A stretch of DNA of 64,000 nucleotides from Artemisia argyi (Eukaryota; Streptophyta; Magnoliopsida; Asterales; Asteraceae), in contig CM060706.1 in the NCBI GenBank assembly GCA_030686995.1, positions 145,644,731-145,708,730 of the forward strand, written 5' to 3'. Below are positions 48,126 to 64,000 of the stretch, in pieces. The notes under the pieces are model-generated. The model was given only the letters and a program-made list of their open reading frames with translations, searched no databases and was not told the origin of the DNA. Within the stretch, counting starts at the first letter, position 1. Every line of letters begins with the position of its first letter. Made by a program: the position numbers and the translations under genes.

Positions 48126-49434
<1,309 letters not shown>

Positions 49435-51026
49435 TTTATTTTAGAGAGAACTGCAAAATACATCCCTGTGGTTTACAGGTTTTGTTATCCTACATCCCTG
49501 TCAGAAACTTTTGGCAAGATACATCCCCCGTTAGGCAAACGTTTGCCACTATACATCCCTCGTTTACTATGAGGACTAACGGTGCAAATTTTTCCTCCGT
49601 TATCTCTTAACGAGACAGAAAATATTACACCGTTAGCCCTCGTTAGCCAAACGTTTGCACCGTTAGTCCTCTTTTTTAATCCACAAAACTTAATAACTTG
49701 TTTTTTTTGTAAGTTGTTTAGATCCACGAAAATGATACAACTCGTTGTATATATATGTGTACTCGTTAACAAGACCACACCAGGTGGTGTCATGTGCTTA
49801 CCAAAAGTCGAGAAAAGGAGCAAGAAATGGAGGTGGTGACGGCGGTGGTGATTCTCGAGTACAACTCAACTCGAACCACCCAAATAACCGAACAACCAGA
49901 CCCTATGCTAACCCACGATCCAAACCCAAATTATTCTTCAAAACGCCTTGTATCTTTATGAGATGATGAAGGAGATGGTGGTACAAGTGGTGACTTGTGG
50001 CTGAGAAGCTAGTGGAGATGGCGGCGATGAATAAAACAAGACTCTCGATCTATACCAAACTGGGTCCTGAAATGATGTTGGTGGCACGTGTTGTAGCTCA
50101 ACGAATAGAGGAGAACAAAAGGGTGAGTTTGGTGGTGGCGATGTGTGATGGCAGTCGGTGGTGAGGTGATCGGAGGTGATGGCAGCCATGGGGAAGGAGG
50201 CGGCTGAAAAACCTAGAAGAGAAAGAGATGATGTGTGAGGGTGTGGAGGCTATGTTTAGAAGAGAAAGAGATAATATTTTTAAAAAAAAATCAAAACTTT
50301 TTTAAAAAATTAATATTTGAGAAAAAAAATTAATTTTTTTTATAAAAACATTTTTTTAAATTAATTTTTATAAAAAAATTTAATTTTTTTTAAAAATACG
50401 CATTTTTTTTATAAAAATTAATTTTTAAAAAAATACGCATTTAGAAAAAAAATTATTATTTATAATTTTTTTTTCACAAATATATATTTTTTTTAATTTT
50501 GATTTTTTTAAATATTAACTTTTAAAAAAAATTAATTTTTATAATTTTTTTTTAAAAATACTCATTTTAAAAAAAATTAATTATTCTTTATATTTTTTTT
50601 TTAAAATACGCATTTTTTTTATAAAAATTAATTTTTAAAAAAATACGCATTTTTAAAAAAATTAATTATTATTTATAATTTTTTTTTTAAATTTTGATTT
50701 TTTTTTTTAAATATTAACTTTAAAAAAATTAATTTTTTAAATTTGTTTCGTTTTTTTTTTAATTTTAACTTTTTTTTTTAATTAAAAAAGAGGACTAACG
50801 GTGCAAACGTTTGGCTAACGAGGGCTAACGGTGTAATATTTTCTGTCTCGTTAAGAGATAACGGAGGAAAAATTTGCACCGTTAGTCCTCATAGTAAACG
50901 AGGGATGTATAGTGGCAAACGTTTGCCTAACGGGGGATGTATCTTGCCAAAAGTTTCTGACAAGGATGTAGGATGACAAAACCTGTAAACCACAGGGATG
51001 TATTTTGCAGTTCTCTCTTTATTTTA
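49435..51026. mobile_element. Mutator-type non-autonomous element with about 235-bp inverted repeats
   Basis: The element at 49444-51017 (1,574 bp) starts GAGAGAACTGCAAAATAC and ends with its complement. The arms are nearly identical over about 235 bp (left to about 49,679, right from about 50,785). The 9-bp duplication TTTATTTTA flanks it (49435-49443 and 51018-51026). These traits assign it to Mutator. The interior has two parts: a GC-richer segment (about 49,780-50,270) rich in ggtggtgacgg motifs, and an A/T-homopolymer segment (50,275-50,780) with repeated aaaaatacgcatttttt. No transposase. The GC-rich part could be captured host sequence, but I do not recognise it. Confidence 0.88.
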
Positions 51027-54000
51027 TTTTAATTTTTATCCTTTTTAGAGAAAATAGTAGAAAAGGATACATTAGAGTTTTCATTATTCTAGTTAAAAAT
51101 TAAAAAACAAAAATTTTTAGAGAATAATACATTAGGGTTTTCATTTTTTTCGTTAAAATTTAAAAATAAATTTTACTTTTTTAAAAAATTATTGAAAAAA
51201 AATAATATAACATAACAAGTTTTTAATTTTTCCATTTTTTATCTTTTTTTTTAATTAATTTTTTAAAGTTGATGTTTTCACCTGCTAAACACCCCTAAGA
51301 GGCTAGCTCGTATACTAAAACAAATATCAGAAAAATCAAGCTTGTGAAAAATACTTTAAAGTACTTTTTGTAAATATATTTAAAAAATAATAATTAAAAA
51401 ATACAATATAATTTAATATAAAGAAAAAAATAACAACCTATTAACTTTTCAAAAATTTTAATTAAATGTTGTTTTTAAACACCTCTTAAAAAAAAATACA
51501 TGTTAGTATAAATATTATACAACTAATAAAATACAAAAAGTTTCATATAATTTATATGCAAAAACGTAGATGGTACATAACTGCATATGGTTTTAAAAAC
51601 CGGATAGCACCAACGGGTCCAGCCGGTTTAACAGGAAACTGGAGTTGCCACCAGTTCGGCTAGCAAATAAAAGTCGTCCGAAAACGAACTTGATAGGACC
51701 GTCGAAACAGTAAAAATGGGCTAACCCAAATCATTTTCCTATTGTTTTTCTCAAGTTAATCAGCTTGTCATTGTTATCGATGCCTAGACTTTAATCACAG
51801 GATACCCGCTGCCGTAATGCACGGGTACCCTATAGAAACTATAAAAACTTATTATTTCCTCGTATTCAAGTTATATCGATTTTGAGACACTTTAAAAGAC
51901 AATTACCATTCACAAAGAATGGCTGCAAGTTGTAGAGAAGTTTATTTATTATCTAAAGTCAAGTAAGAAAATTTCGAAGAAATGAAATGCAACTTTAAAT
52001 AACTTCCGTTCAATTCTCTTATGCGTGTTTTCTTGTTCACTAAAAGGATAAGCTTATACACAACTTTTAATCTGTCTATTTTCTTAGTTACGTTTTGTGA
52101 TTTATTTGTTTGGCACCTTAACGATAAAACGTTTCATACTTGTCTAGCCATAGTTTAGTTGATTGAAGTCCACACAACTTAAATACTACTCGTACTTAAT
52201 TAACATTGAGAATCAAATGCAAGTAGAAAAGCCTTGTATAGACAAAGTGACTTGTAACTTATAGTAAAAACAATTTGTATAGTGTATAATGTATATTGCA
52301 TATCAATTTAGTCTCTTTACTCTCGGTTATGGGTATAATTGTTTGTACCATACATATCTTCAGGGGATGGCGGAGGAGGATTCCGAGGGGTGTACGAAAC
52401 CTCATGGATTTTTCTTTGCGTAGATTTCTATAAAATGAACTCAGTCCTTAATCTTTAGGTTACGATTTTCGATACTTTCATAAAATAAACTTTATCACTA
52501 TTGGTCATGGGTGCGCAGTTGCATATCTCATATCATATGATAGAGTATTGTTGTTATACATCATATTCGTATGATATAATAACATATAGTCGAGTGTTTG
52601 TGATATACCAATGACTTTGCAAGTCGCAAACTTATTAGTGAAGCAAGAAATCCAACAAGAGAAAAGGAGTGACAGAGACATGGAGTAATAAGTGGGGGAT
52701 TCAAGGCGTGTTTAACGGGACACAGGAATAAAATGTAAGAAAAGTATCATTCATGGAATTCAACGCAACCACTTTGGCCGCCTTTGACGTTGACCCAACC
52801 TTCCCTTTTGTCATCAAGCCACATTTTCTCAAACTTTCATTTCTTAATGATAAGATATAGTAATATAATCAGAATTGGGGAAAGAGAACAGTAAAAATGT
52901 GTGATTTGTGCACTCTCATAAATAATTATAATTAGGACATTTTAAATTAGAGTATTTTAACATTTATACTCTCATATGATAAGAATGAGTAAAAATAATG
53001 CGAGGGTACAAATGTCAACACAATCTAATTTAGAGTATCAAAATTATTTATAAAAGTGTGCAAATCACCTTCCTTATATATGTTTTGTTTCAATGATGGC
53101 AACTTGGCAAGTAGACAATATTATATAACATGAATATTCTTAGGCACAACATCATATAACATGAGTATATTCTTAAGCAATAATTTACTCGTAACTTGTA
53201 ACATTAAACATGACAATTATTGGAGTAACCGAGTTCGACTAGAACTTCGAGATTGCTTAGTTTTTAGTTAAACTAGCGTCTACTAATATGGATACACCTA
53301 AATCCAGATGATGTGTACTTCAGTTATTGGAAAAAAAAAAACAAAGCATTAATTGTGTTTTTATTCCTTTCAATGACATATACATGCCACATATTACAAG
53401 TACATGAGTTGACTACCCACTGGGTAGATTAAGTTTTCTCCGTCTACTAACATGACTTATAATCACAAATCAAATCAAGTAATCAACAATATCTTGTTAT
53501 TATGTTTAACTCGTCATTTACATCTAAATCGGTTGTTACTGTTATCTTTACTTATAAAATAGAAAGCCATAAACTGATAAAAGTATTACCTTCAGATTAA
53601 TTTTAACATGTAATAATAATACACATATTTTTTCTCTCTGAGTTTGGTTTATGAATTTCTACTAATGTAAAAGTATCAAAACAATTTTGTTTTGCAAGTG
53701 TAATTTGGATTGTAGAAAGAAGTTGATTTCACATATCCATCAAATAGAAGATTCATTAAAATTCCTGCCCTTGACCTTATTCTCACTTCTCAACAAAGCA
53801 ACGAAAACGGCAAAGTAACGGTATCATTTTATAATGGGACGTGATGTATACCGCATAAGTATTTTGTATATTATATTTTATATAAATATTTTTTTAGCAG
53901 GCAAATTAATTATGCAAAACGGCAGACGTGCATATAAATGTATTGAAAATGCTAACAATAGTCTGACTATGATAATTAAACAGCCAAATAACCGACTTTC

Positions 54001-55246
54001 AGAATCATTTTTGTAGTTCATGATAATTCATTTTTTGCTATTATCATTTTGAGTTGATCGATGGTTAGGATGTCAACTTCGGAGTTGTTGGCTTTTGGTT
54101 AAAATATTATTTTAAAAGTTGACATTTTTACGACTTATAAAACTTTAGCGTCTTTTATAGACGTTATAACTTAAAACACATGTACTTCTTTACATTTTAC
54201 AATTTTGTTTCAAGTTAAGATTTTAATTGGCTGGTAAATGATAAGTCGTAGCTCAAGTACATTTATACATTGTTAAACTATAAAAGATTAAGCTAACAAC
54301 AATTTCATAATTGTTGCTAACAACTGATTTTCGATAACCAAGCTTAGAAAATATGCTATACTCAAGCGAAATCATGAATAATCACTAACAATCTTTTTGA
54401 TTTTCTCAAACGCAAATATGATGCACTTATTTCGTTAGTCATCTAAGCAAACAATGAGTTATTGGTTGGTATCTTTGTATTAATATTAGCAAATGTTTCG
54501 AACAACTATATATATACACACTTTCTAGATGTGAAAATTGCTAAACATAGATCTAAAGGCTATATTTAAGTTATTCAGACACACATTAACCGTTTGTGAA
54601 TTTATTTATAATTGTTCACTCTTGAATTAACATCTCTCAAAACATTTGTTTCTTAAACGTAATTCTTTGGACTAATTTTATCAAAATCCTCTACGTATTA
54701 TGTTCTGAAAAGTTGACTTTCTAGAATAAAAAACCTCTACGTATTAGTATCTATTATGTTCTGAAAAGTTGACTTTTTAGAATCAAAAACCTTTTTTTAA
54801 AGATATAGCAGCATTACTAAAAGGTGCCAACTTCATCATTATACATGGCGATGGAATTAGGTTTTGATCATTATGTGGCCAGCAACAAAAAATCTCTAAC
54901 TTTTTTTACACCGACACGTACAGATGACAAACATGCGGGGTCATGTGGTTAAAGTTATGATGAGTAAAATTAGTCAAATACGTGTTGAATTGTGAGTACG
55001 AATTAAGACACTATTAGTTTGAACATGATTTGTTGGTTTTTTGCTTGTAACTTTTAAGAAAATGATTATGAAATTAACTCACATATATAGTTACTATGAT
55101 TAAAAAGATAACTGAAACATATAACAAAGTCATAAGCGCAGATGACTAACACATGTGTTTGATATATTATGATTTAAACATATAATTAGACATGTGAGTT
55201 AGCGGCAAAGTAAACATAAATTACAATAAATACTCATGACAACGTC

Positions 55247-55293
<47 letters not shown>

Positions 55294-55640
55294 TTAAAGT
55301 TGGTCAAATTCTCGTTAAGGAATATTTTCATTCAACGTCCCATGTTTTATATAATACAACAAAATCTCTATTGGGAATTTTCCATTTCAAAAAAATGCAT
55401 ACATACTTTATTTAGTAATAATTTTATTTAAAAAAATATTTTTTTATTAGGTAACATTTTATATTTATCCCTAACACAAGTAGAAGATAAATAAAAAAAA
55501 ATATAGATAAGATGCAATTAATAATAGGATTAAAATTTTTAAAGAATTATCTTTAATAATAAAAAATTATAATTAAACATCATAAATAAAACAAAACAAA
55601 GATTAAATTATTTTTTTTTCAATAAATAAAAATATATGGT
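51027..55640. other. Gene-poor intergenic region
   Basis: No frame here shows a conserved domain. At 51,590-51,680 a short ccggttt-rich segment resembles the one at 11 kb. At 51,805-51,835 cccgctgccgtaatgcacggg hints at a dead Helitron end. An (ATT)n repeat lies at 55,249-55,293. A tandem 50-bp echo (tctacgtattatgttctgaaaagttgactttct) occurs at about 54,690 and 54,750. Confidence 0.4.
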
Positions 55641-55660
55641 TCAAAAATTTAAAAAAAAAC

Positions 55661-55687
55661 CCGCGCGTGCGCGGACATTATAACTAG
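55661..55687 (+). repeat. Helitron 3' end with canonical CTAG
   Basis: A perfect 6-bp GC stem (ccgcgc gt gcgcgg, 55661-55674) is followed by acattataa and CTAG (55684-55687), then T. This is the textbook Helitron 3' terminus. The 5' end was not located in the AT-rich sequence upstream. Confidence 0.65.
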
Positions 55688-55744
55688 TTATGTCTCTAAA
55701 ATAAAACTCAAAAAAAATATTTTAGTACATAAACAGGAGTCGTG

Positions 55745-56587
55745 CCAAAAAATAATAAATGTAAGATCTAAAATGACTTATTTGATAGAATTAGTGATGG
55801 AAAAAAAACCCGAACCCGATGGAAAAACCAAAAACCCAAACTAATCGGGGGGCGGGGCATGCTAATCGGGTTATGGGGTGGATTTGGGGATTAAACAGGG
55901 ATTTTAATCGGGTTTGAAGCGGGGAATCCTCGCCCCGCCCCGCCCGATTAATATATACACATATACAAATATATCTATATCTATATAGTAGTATTTTGTT
56001 AGTATTTACGTAATAAAAAATATTACTCTAATATTGTTAGTTTTTTTTATATATGTAAGAATGCAAAATTGTGATTATACAAACTCGTTTGTATTATATT
56101 TTTAAGTTTTAATTTTTGACGGTATAATTTATCATTATTTATGTATAATACTATTGTTGAAAACTTAATAAGGCTTGTTTGTAAATAATTATTAATAGGT
56201 TCGTTATTGCTAACTGTCTAAAAATAACGATAAATGTGAAATGATGCAGCTTTGTTCGAGAATTACACCCAAGAGACATCCCGATAAGGTCCTCGATTAA
56301 TACGGGGCGGGTTTGGGGGACTATCGTGCCCCAATTAGATTCCCAATGGGGATCAGGGCGGGTTTGGGGAGAACTTTGATAATCGGGTTTGGGGATGGAG
56401 ATGGTTGCCCCGCCCCAAACCCGCCCCGTTGCCATCCCTAGATAGAATTCATAGCAATTTAGACCAATTTAAAGTGATAAAGATAACATGACCAAAAAAT
56501 AATGAATGTAAGATCTAAAATGACTTATTTAATAGAATTCATAGCAATTTAGACCAATCTAAAGTGATAAAGATAATATTACCATTG
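55745..56587. repeat. Tandem 95-bp duplication, first copy split by the hAT element
   Basis: ccaaaaaataat(a/g)aatgtaagatctaaaatgac...gaattcatagcaatttagacc occurs once split around the hAT element (55,745-55,791 plus 56,441-56,490) and once whole (56,491-56,587). Confidence 0.8.
55784..56448. mobile_element. hAT non-autonomous element with 8-bp TSD
   Basis: The element at 55792-56440 (649 bp) starts TAGTGATGG and ends CCATCCCTA. Its subterminal regions are rich in cggggcgggtttgggg. The 8-bp duplication GATAGAAT flanks it (55784-55791 and 56441-56448). TAG-type ends and 8-bp TSD are hAT hallmarks. Confidence 0.88.
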
Positions 56588-61329
<4,742 letters not shown>

Positions 61330-62082
61330 CTGAAAACCCCACATAAAACTCAGCTCATGGCTTACAAATAAGAACAAAAAGGTATTATGACATTGCATAA
61401 ACTAACAAATTCCAGTAACTACCAACATATATTGACTATTGAGAACCTTATAGGGATGTATCTTTCCGCTAACATTGAAGCTACATGCCTACATATAATG
61501 ATGCTAAAAATGATTCTGTAATATGTATGCAACCTTGCAAGCATGAAGTAATAGATGTGCTACAGTGTTTTTATACGGAAGGATCTGTGGGGTTTCTACA
61601 TGTACATATTCAGAATAATTACATTAGCAGCAGTTAGGACGAAATTAAAATGCAAAGTTCTCATTCAAAAGCTGTGTCAGAATAACATGCTAGGTTTCTT
61701 TTCCTTTTGTATGAGTATTCAACTAGTAAGATTGGACCTCTTTATCCAATAGAATAGGCTTCTTTACTAAACAGTAATCAGAGTACCATGATTAATTGCC
61801 ATTAATGGCTGAATCACTTGTTTCTAGAACATTGAACTATGCAGAAAACGAGCAACACATGGTCCAAGAGAGATAAGGATTGTCATCCTTTTCTCCAGGA
61901 TGATGAACAAGATAGGGATGGAAAATTGGAAATATTATATACATCTCTTTTGGAACCCATTCCTGGTCAAAGGAGACAAAAGGTATTGAAAAAGAATAAA
62001 TCATGATGAAATGAGTGACACTGAGCTGCAACTTCCTGCCATTGGAAAGGCACCACCCTTATAAGCATATGAGGAATCATAT
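61330..62082. other. CK2alpha intron 1 sequence
   Basis: No coding exon is recognised here. In particular I find no sequence able to encode the conserved CK2alpha N-terminus (..YTDVNV..). Confidence 0.5.
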
Positions 62083-62265
62083 AAGATTCTTTAACACCAA
62101 CGGGGAGAAAATTAATCCCCTTCTGGCCACGGAGGTTCACCTGCGCCGACTCCGGGCTATCCAAAAAGGGTAGTCGCCGTGGGATTAGTCGGTTCGCAAT
62201 GTCGAGTCGGAAACCCATGTTTACCCAAAAAAAAAAAAAAAAAAAAAAGATTCTTTTAACACCAA
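62083..62265 (+). mobile_element. SINE with poly(A) tail and 18-bp TSD
   Basis: About 126 bp of GC-rich sequence (62,101-62,226) ends in about 22 A. It is flanked by AAGATTCTTTAACACCAA at 62,083-62,100 and a copy with one extra T at 62,247-62,265. A tail plus long target duplication indicates LINE-type retroposition of a short element. ggccacggaggttc and ggttcgcaatg loosely fit Pol III A and B boxes. Confidence 0.75.
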
Positions 62266-62556
62266 TGACAGTCCATATGGCCCCTTGAGCCTTGTTATGC
62301 ATGCAATATAAATCTCAAAACTTTGAGATAGTGTAAACTGAGAAAGCAGCATACACTGGTATATTATAGGAGTATAGGACCACCAATAGCTATGAAGGAG
62401 GCAACATAGCTGTTTTGAAAGGAATTGTAATCTGTCAAATGAATTGTAATTTGAATGAATTGTAATTCAAAGAGTTGTAATGTGTTGTAATTGTAATTGA
62501 TGTATTCTGTCACTTTGTTTGGTTGGATCTCAACGTAATTGTAATTCAAAAAAGAT

Positions 62557-62866
62557 AAAAAAAAAAAAAAAAAAAAAAAAAAAACACTTAATAATAATAA
62601 TAAAAATTAAAAAAATATAATAATTATAATAATTAATTAATTATTATTATATTATTATTATAATAAAAATAATAAAATAATGATAATAATAATAATAATA
62701 ATATCATTATTATTATTATTTTAATATAATAATAATAATAATAATTATTATTATATGGCTATTATTATAATATTATATTATTTTATTATTATTATTATTA
62801 TTATTATATAAATATTAGTTATTATTATTATAATAAATATTATTTTTTAATAATAATAATAATGAG
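62557..62866. repeat. Poly(A) and (ATT/AAT)n low-complexity tract
   Basis: About 27 A followed by some 280 bp of almost pure A/T made of att, aat and taa triplets in both senses. Confidence 0.95.
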
Positions 62867-62889
62867 GACCACACTTCAGACTGGCTAAG

Positions 62890-63760
62890 GGTAATCCCAA
62901 TTTCTGGATTGGGACAGACCATGAATGCCAGGACTTACCGTTGTGTATTGTGCAGGGGCGGAGCCAGAATTTTTTTGTCGAGAGGGCACATTTTAATAAA
63001 TTTTAGAGACTACACTATAAATTGGTACATAAGGGGGGCAAATTACGAAAAAAGCCAAATATTTACGAAAATTTACACTACATTTTTTTTCGCTAGGGGG
63101 GCACCTGCCCCTTGTGCCCCCGTTTTATCTCCGCCCATGGTATTGTGCTATCGGATGGGTATTCCCCTTTTTTCTACTCAAATGCCATGCTCAGCCTGTT
63201 CCAGGGTTTTTGTGGGGGACACTTATGGAGATCACGCGGTCTCGTGTGCTGGTATCATCGGGATTAAACATCGACATAATATAGTACGTGATACCCTTCT
63301 TAATATATGTTCTCAGTCCGGGATCTCGGCACATAAAGAAGTTGACATTGGGCTGTGCGGAGACAGAGACAATGCCCTACGCCCAGCTGATGTGTTACTC
63401 TATTCCTGGGATGATGGGCGGGACACCTGTGTTGATTTGACAGGGGCTTCTCCCTTGACACAGACCAACATGGCTGATTTCGTCCCTGGGCGTGCGGTTG
63501 CTGAAGCTGCGCAACGCAAACGGGCCAAGTACGAGACCAAATGTGCGGACAGTGGATATGGGTTTCTCCCCTTCTCATTCTCTTCCTTGGGAGAGCTTGA
63601 TAAGGGTGCGACGACATTACTAAAGCGCATCCGTAGATTCTCGTTGACTCAGGACATTGGAGCGCGGGGCGCTGATCATATTTTCAGTAGAATTAGCTTT
63701 GCCATAGCTAGAGGAGTGGGGGCCCAGCTGGTTTCTCGGCTCCCCACTAATTTCTTGTAA
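62890..63760 (+). pseudogene. Retroelement protein C-terminus (zinc finger and nuclease-like domain), split by a hAT MITE
   Basis: GLGQTMNARTYRCVLC, then after the insertion YRMGIPLFSTQMPCSACSR, a CX2C...GDHAVSC zinc finger, HRHNIVRD, KEVDIGL, LRPADVLLYSWDDG and CVDLTGASPLTQ. This is the C-terminal part of a family of plant proteins linked to reverse transcriptases; the D...VDLTG pattern resembles PD-(D/E)XK nucleases. It ends SRLPTNFL followed by a stop and a (ATAACA)n tail (63,797-63,835), consistent with a retroelement 3' end. No reverse transcriptase lies upstream, so the copy is 5'-truncated. Confidence 0.6.
62945..63147. mobile_element. 187-bp hAT MITE with 8-bp TSD
   Basis: The element at 62953-63139 starts CAGGGGCGGAG and ends CTCCGCCCATG, and is flanked by GTATTGTG (62945-62952 and 63140-63147). 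It interrupts the retroelement coding frame yet contains no stop in that frame, so a continuous open frame persists across it. Confidence 0.85.
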
Positions 63761-63796
63761 ATCTTCTGATTTTCTAATGAAGTGATGTTTTTATAA

Positions 63797-63835
63797 CAAT
63801 AACAATAACAATAACAATAACAATAACAATAATAA
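63797..63835. repeat. (ATAACA)n repeat
   Basis: About six hexamer units directly after the retroelement frame, a common form of LINE-type 3' tail. Confidence 0.85.
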
Positions 63836-64000
63836 TAATTCTGAATTACAACGTAATTCAAAACTTTCCATCCAACATCCTATGTAATCTGAATTCCCTC
63901 CTTTTATGTAATTGTAATGGATGAATTACAATTACAACGTAAACCAAACAGCCTAGGTAATGTAATCTGAATTACAATTCCCTCCATTCTGCGAAACAAA

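Larger units (their letters stand above)
62420..64000. mobile_element. Inverted-repeat MITE arms surrounding a retroelement fragment
   Basis: gaattgtaatt-rich sequence at 62,420-62,545 faces complementary sequence (aattacaattac, aattccctcc) at 63,840-64,000. tgtttggttggatctcaacgtaattgtaattc and gaattacaattacaacgtaaaccaaacagcc are the clearest pair. This suggests one MITE split by the retroelement sequence between them; the right end reaches the window edge. Confidence 0.4.

Noticed and set aside
49582..50189. Short frames inside the Mutator element considered as a transposase
   Set aside because: No DDE, SWIM or PB1-like motif; Pro/Ser/Thr-rich composition only.
51805..51835. Possible Helitron 3' end (cccgctgccgtaatgcacggg then ctatag)
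   Set aside because: Weak stem and no CTAG/CTCG followed by T; too decayed to call.
61837..62031. Minus-strand frame considered as the missing first CK2alpha exon
   Set aside because: Its sequence does not resemble the conserved CK2alpha N-terminus, and the frame lacks a donor that joins the next exon in phase.

Overview
This is a plant nuclear window, AT-rich, with GT-AG introns and dense transposable-element debris. It is a eudicot and probably an asterid such as Asteraceae. That placement is inference, based on the DUF4283-type retroelement debris, the Helitron and Harbinger families and the gene structures. Bacterial features (operons, ribosome binding sites, CRISPR) do not apply.

Three conserved host genes stand out, all on the minus strand, and I could assemble each exon by exon. 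The first is an SRFR1-like TPR protein at 12,778-25,704 (23 exons, 1,033 codons plus stop, frame closes exactly). The second is a clade-D-type PP2C phosphatase at 45,100-48,125 (4 exons, 374 aa). The third is the catalytic alpha subunit of casein kinase 2 at 58,060-61,329 (9 exons; the short first coding exon is not in the window and probably lies beyond the right edge).

Layout. 1-2,030: LTR-like sequence abutting a Dof zinc-finger remnant that has no start ATG. 2,767-4,420: solo LTR with a 5-bp target duplication beside a copia pol fragment. 4,832-6,858: small intact ORF plus a broken Mutator N-terminal (PB1-like) gene. 7,368-7,689: Mutator foldback MITE. 8,408-9,754: internally deleted PIF/Harbinger element. 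9,914-10,431: small Helitron-like element. 12.8-25.7 kb: SRFR1, with a retroelement remnant, a SINE and tandem repeats in introns. 25.9-27.7 kb: tandem duplication of the SRFR1 upstream region, one copy carrying two 313-bp Harbinger MITEs. 27.8-29.2 kb: long-inverted-repeat element with a T-rich minisatellite. 31.1-43.4 kb: a large Helitron coding RepHel and RPA on the minus strand, with two small ORFs on the opposite strand. 45-48 kb: PP2C. 49,444-51,017: 1.57-kb Mutator-type element with 9-bp TSD. 51-58 kb: gene-poor, with hAT and Helitron ends. 58-61.3 kb: CK2alpha. 62-64 kb: SINE, AT-rich repeat and the C-terminal part of a retroelement protein interrupted by a hAT MITE.

The most notable system is the 12-kb Helitron. 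It has a HUH nuclease, a Pif1-type helicase, a replication protein A homologue, a duplicated exon, and a GC hairpin terminus nearly identical to that of the small element 20 kb away. Its genes carry a few point lesions, so it is either a recently dead autonomous element or partly mis-sequenced at homopolymers.
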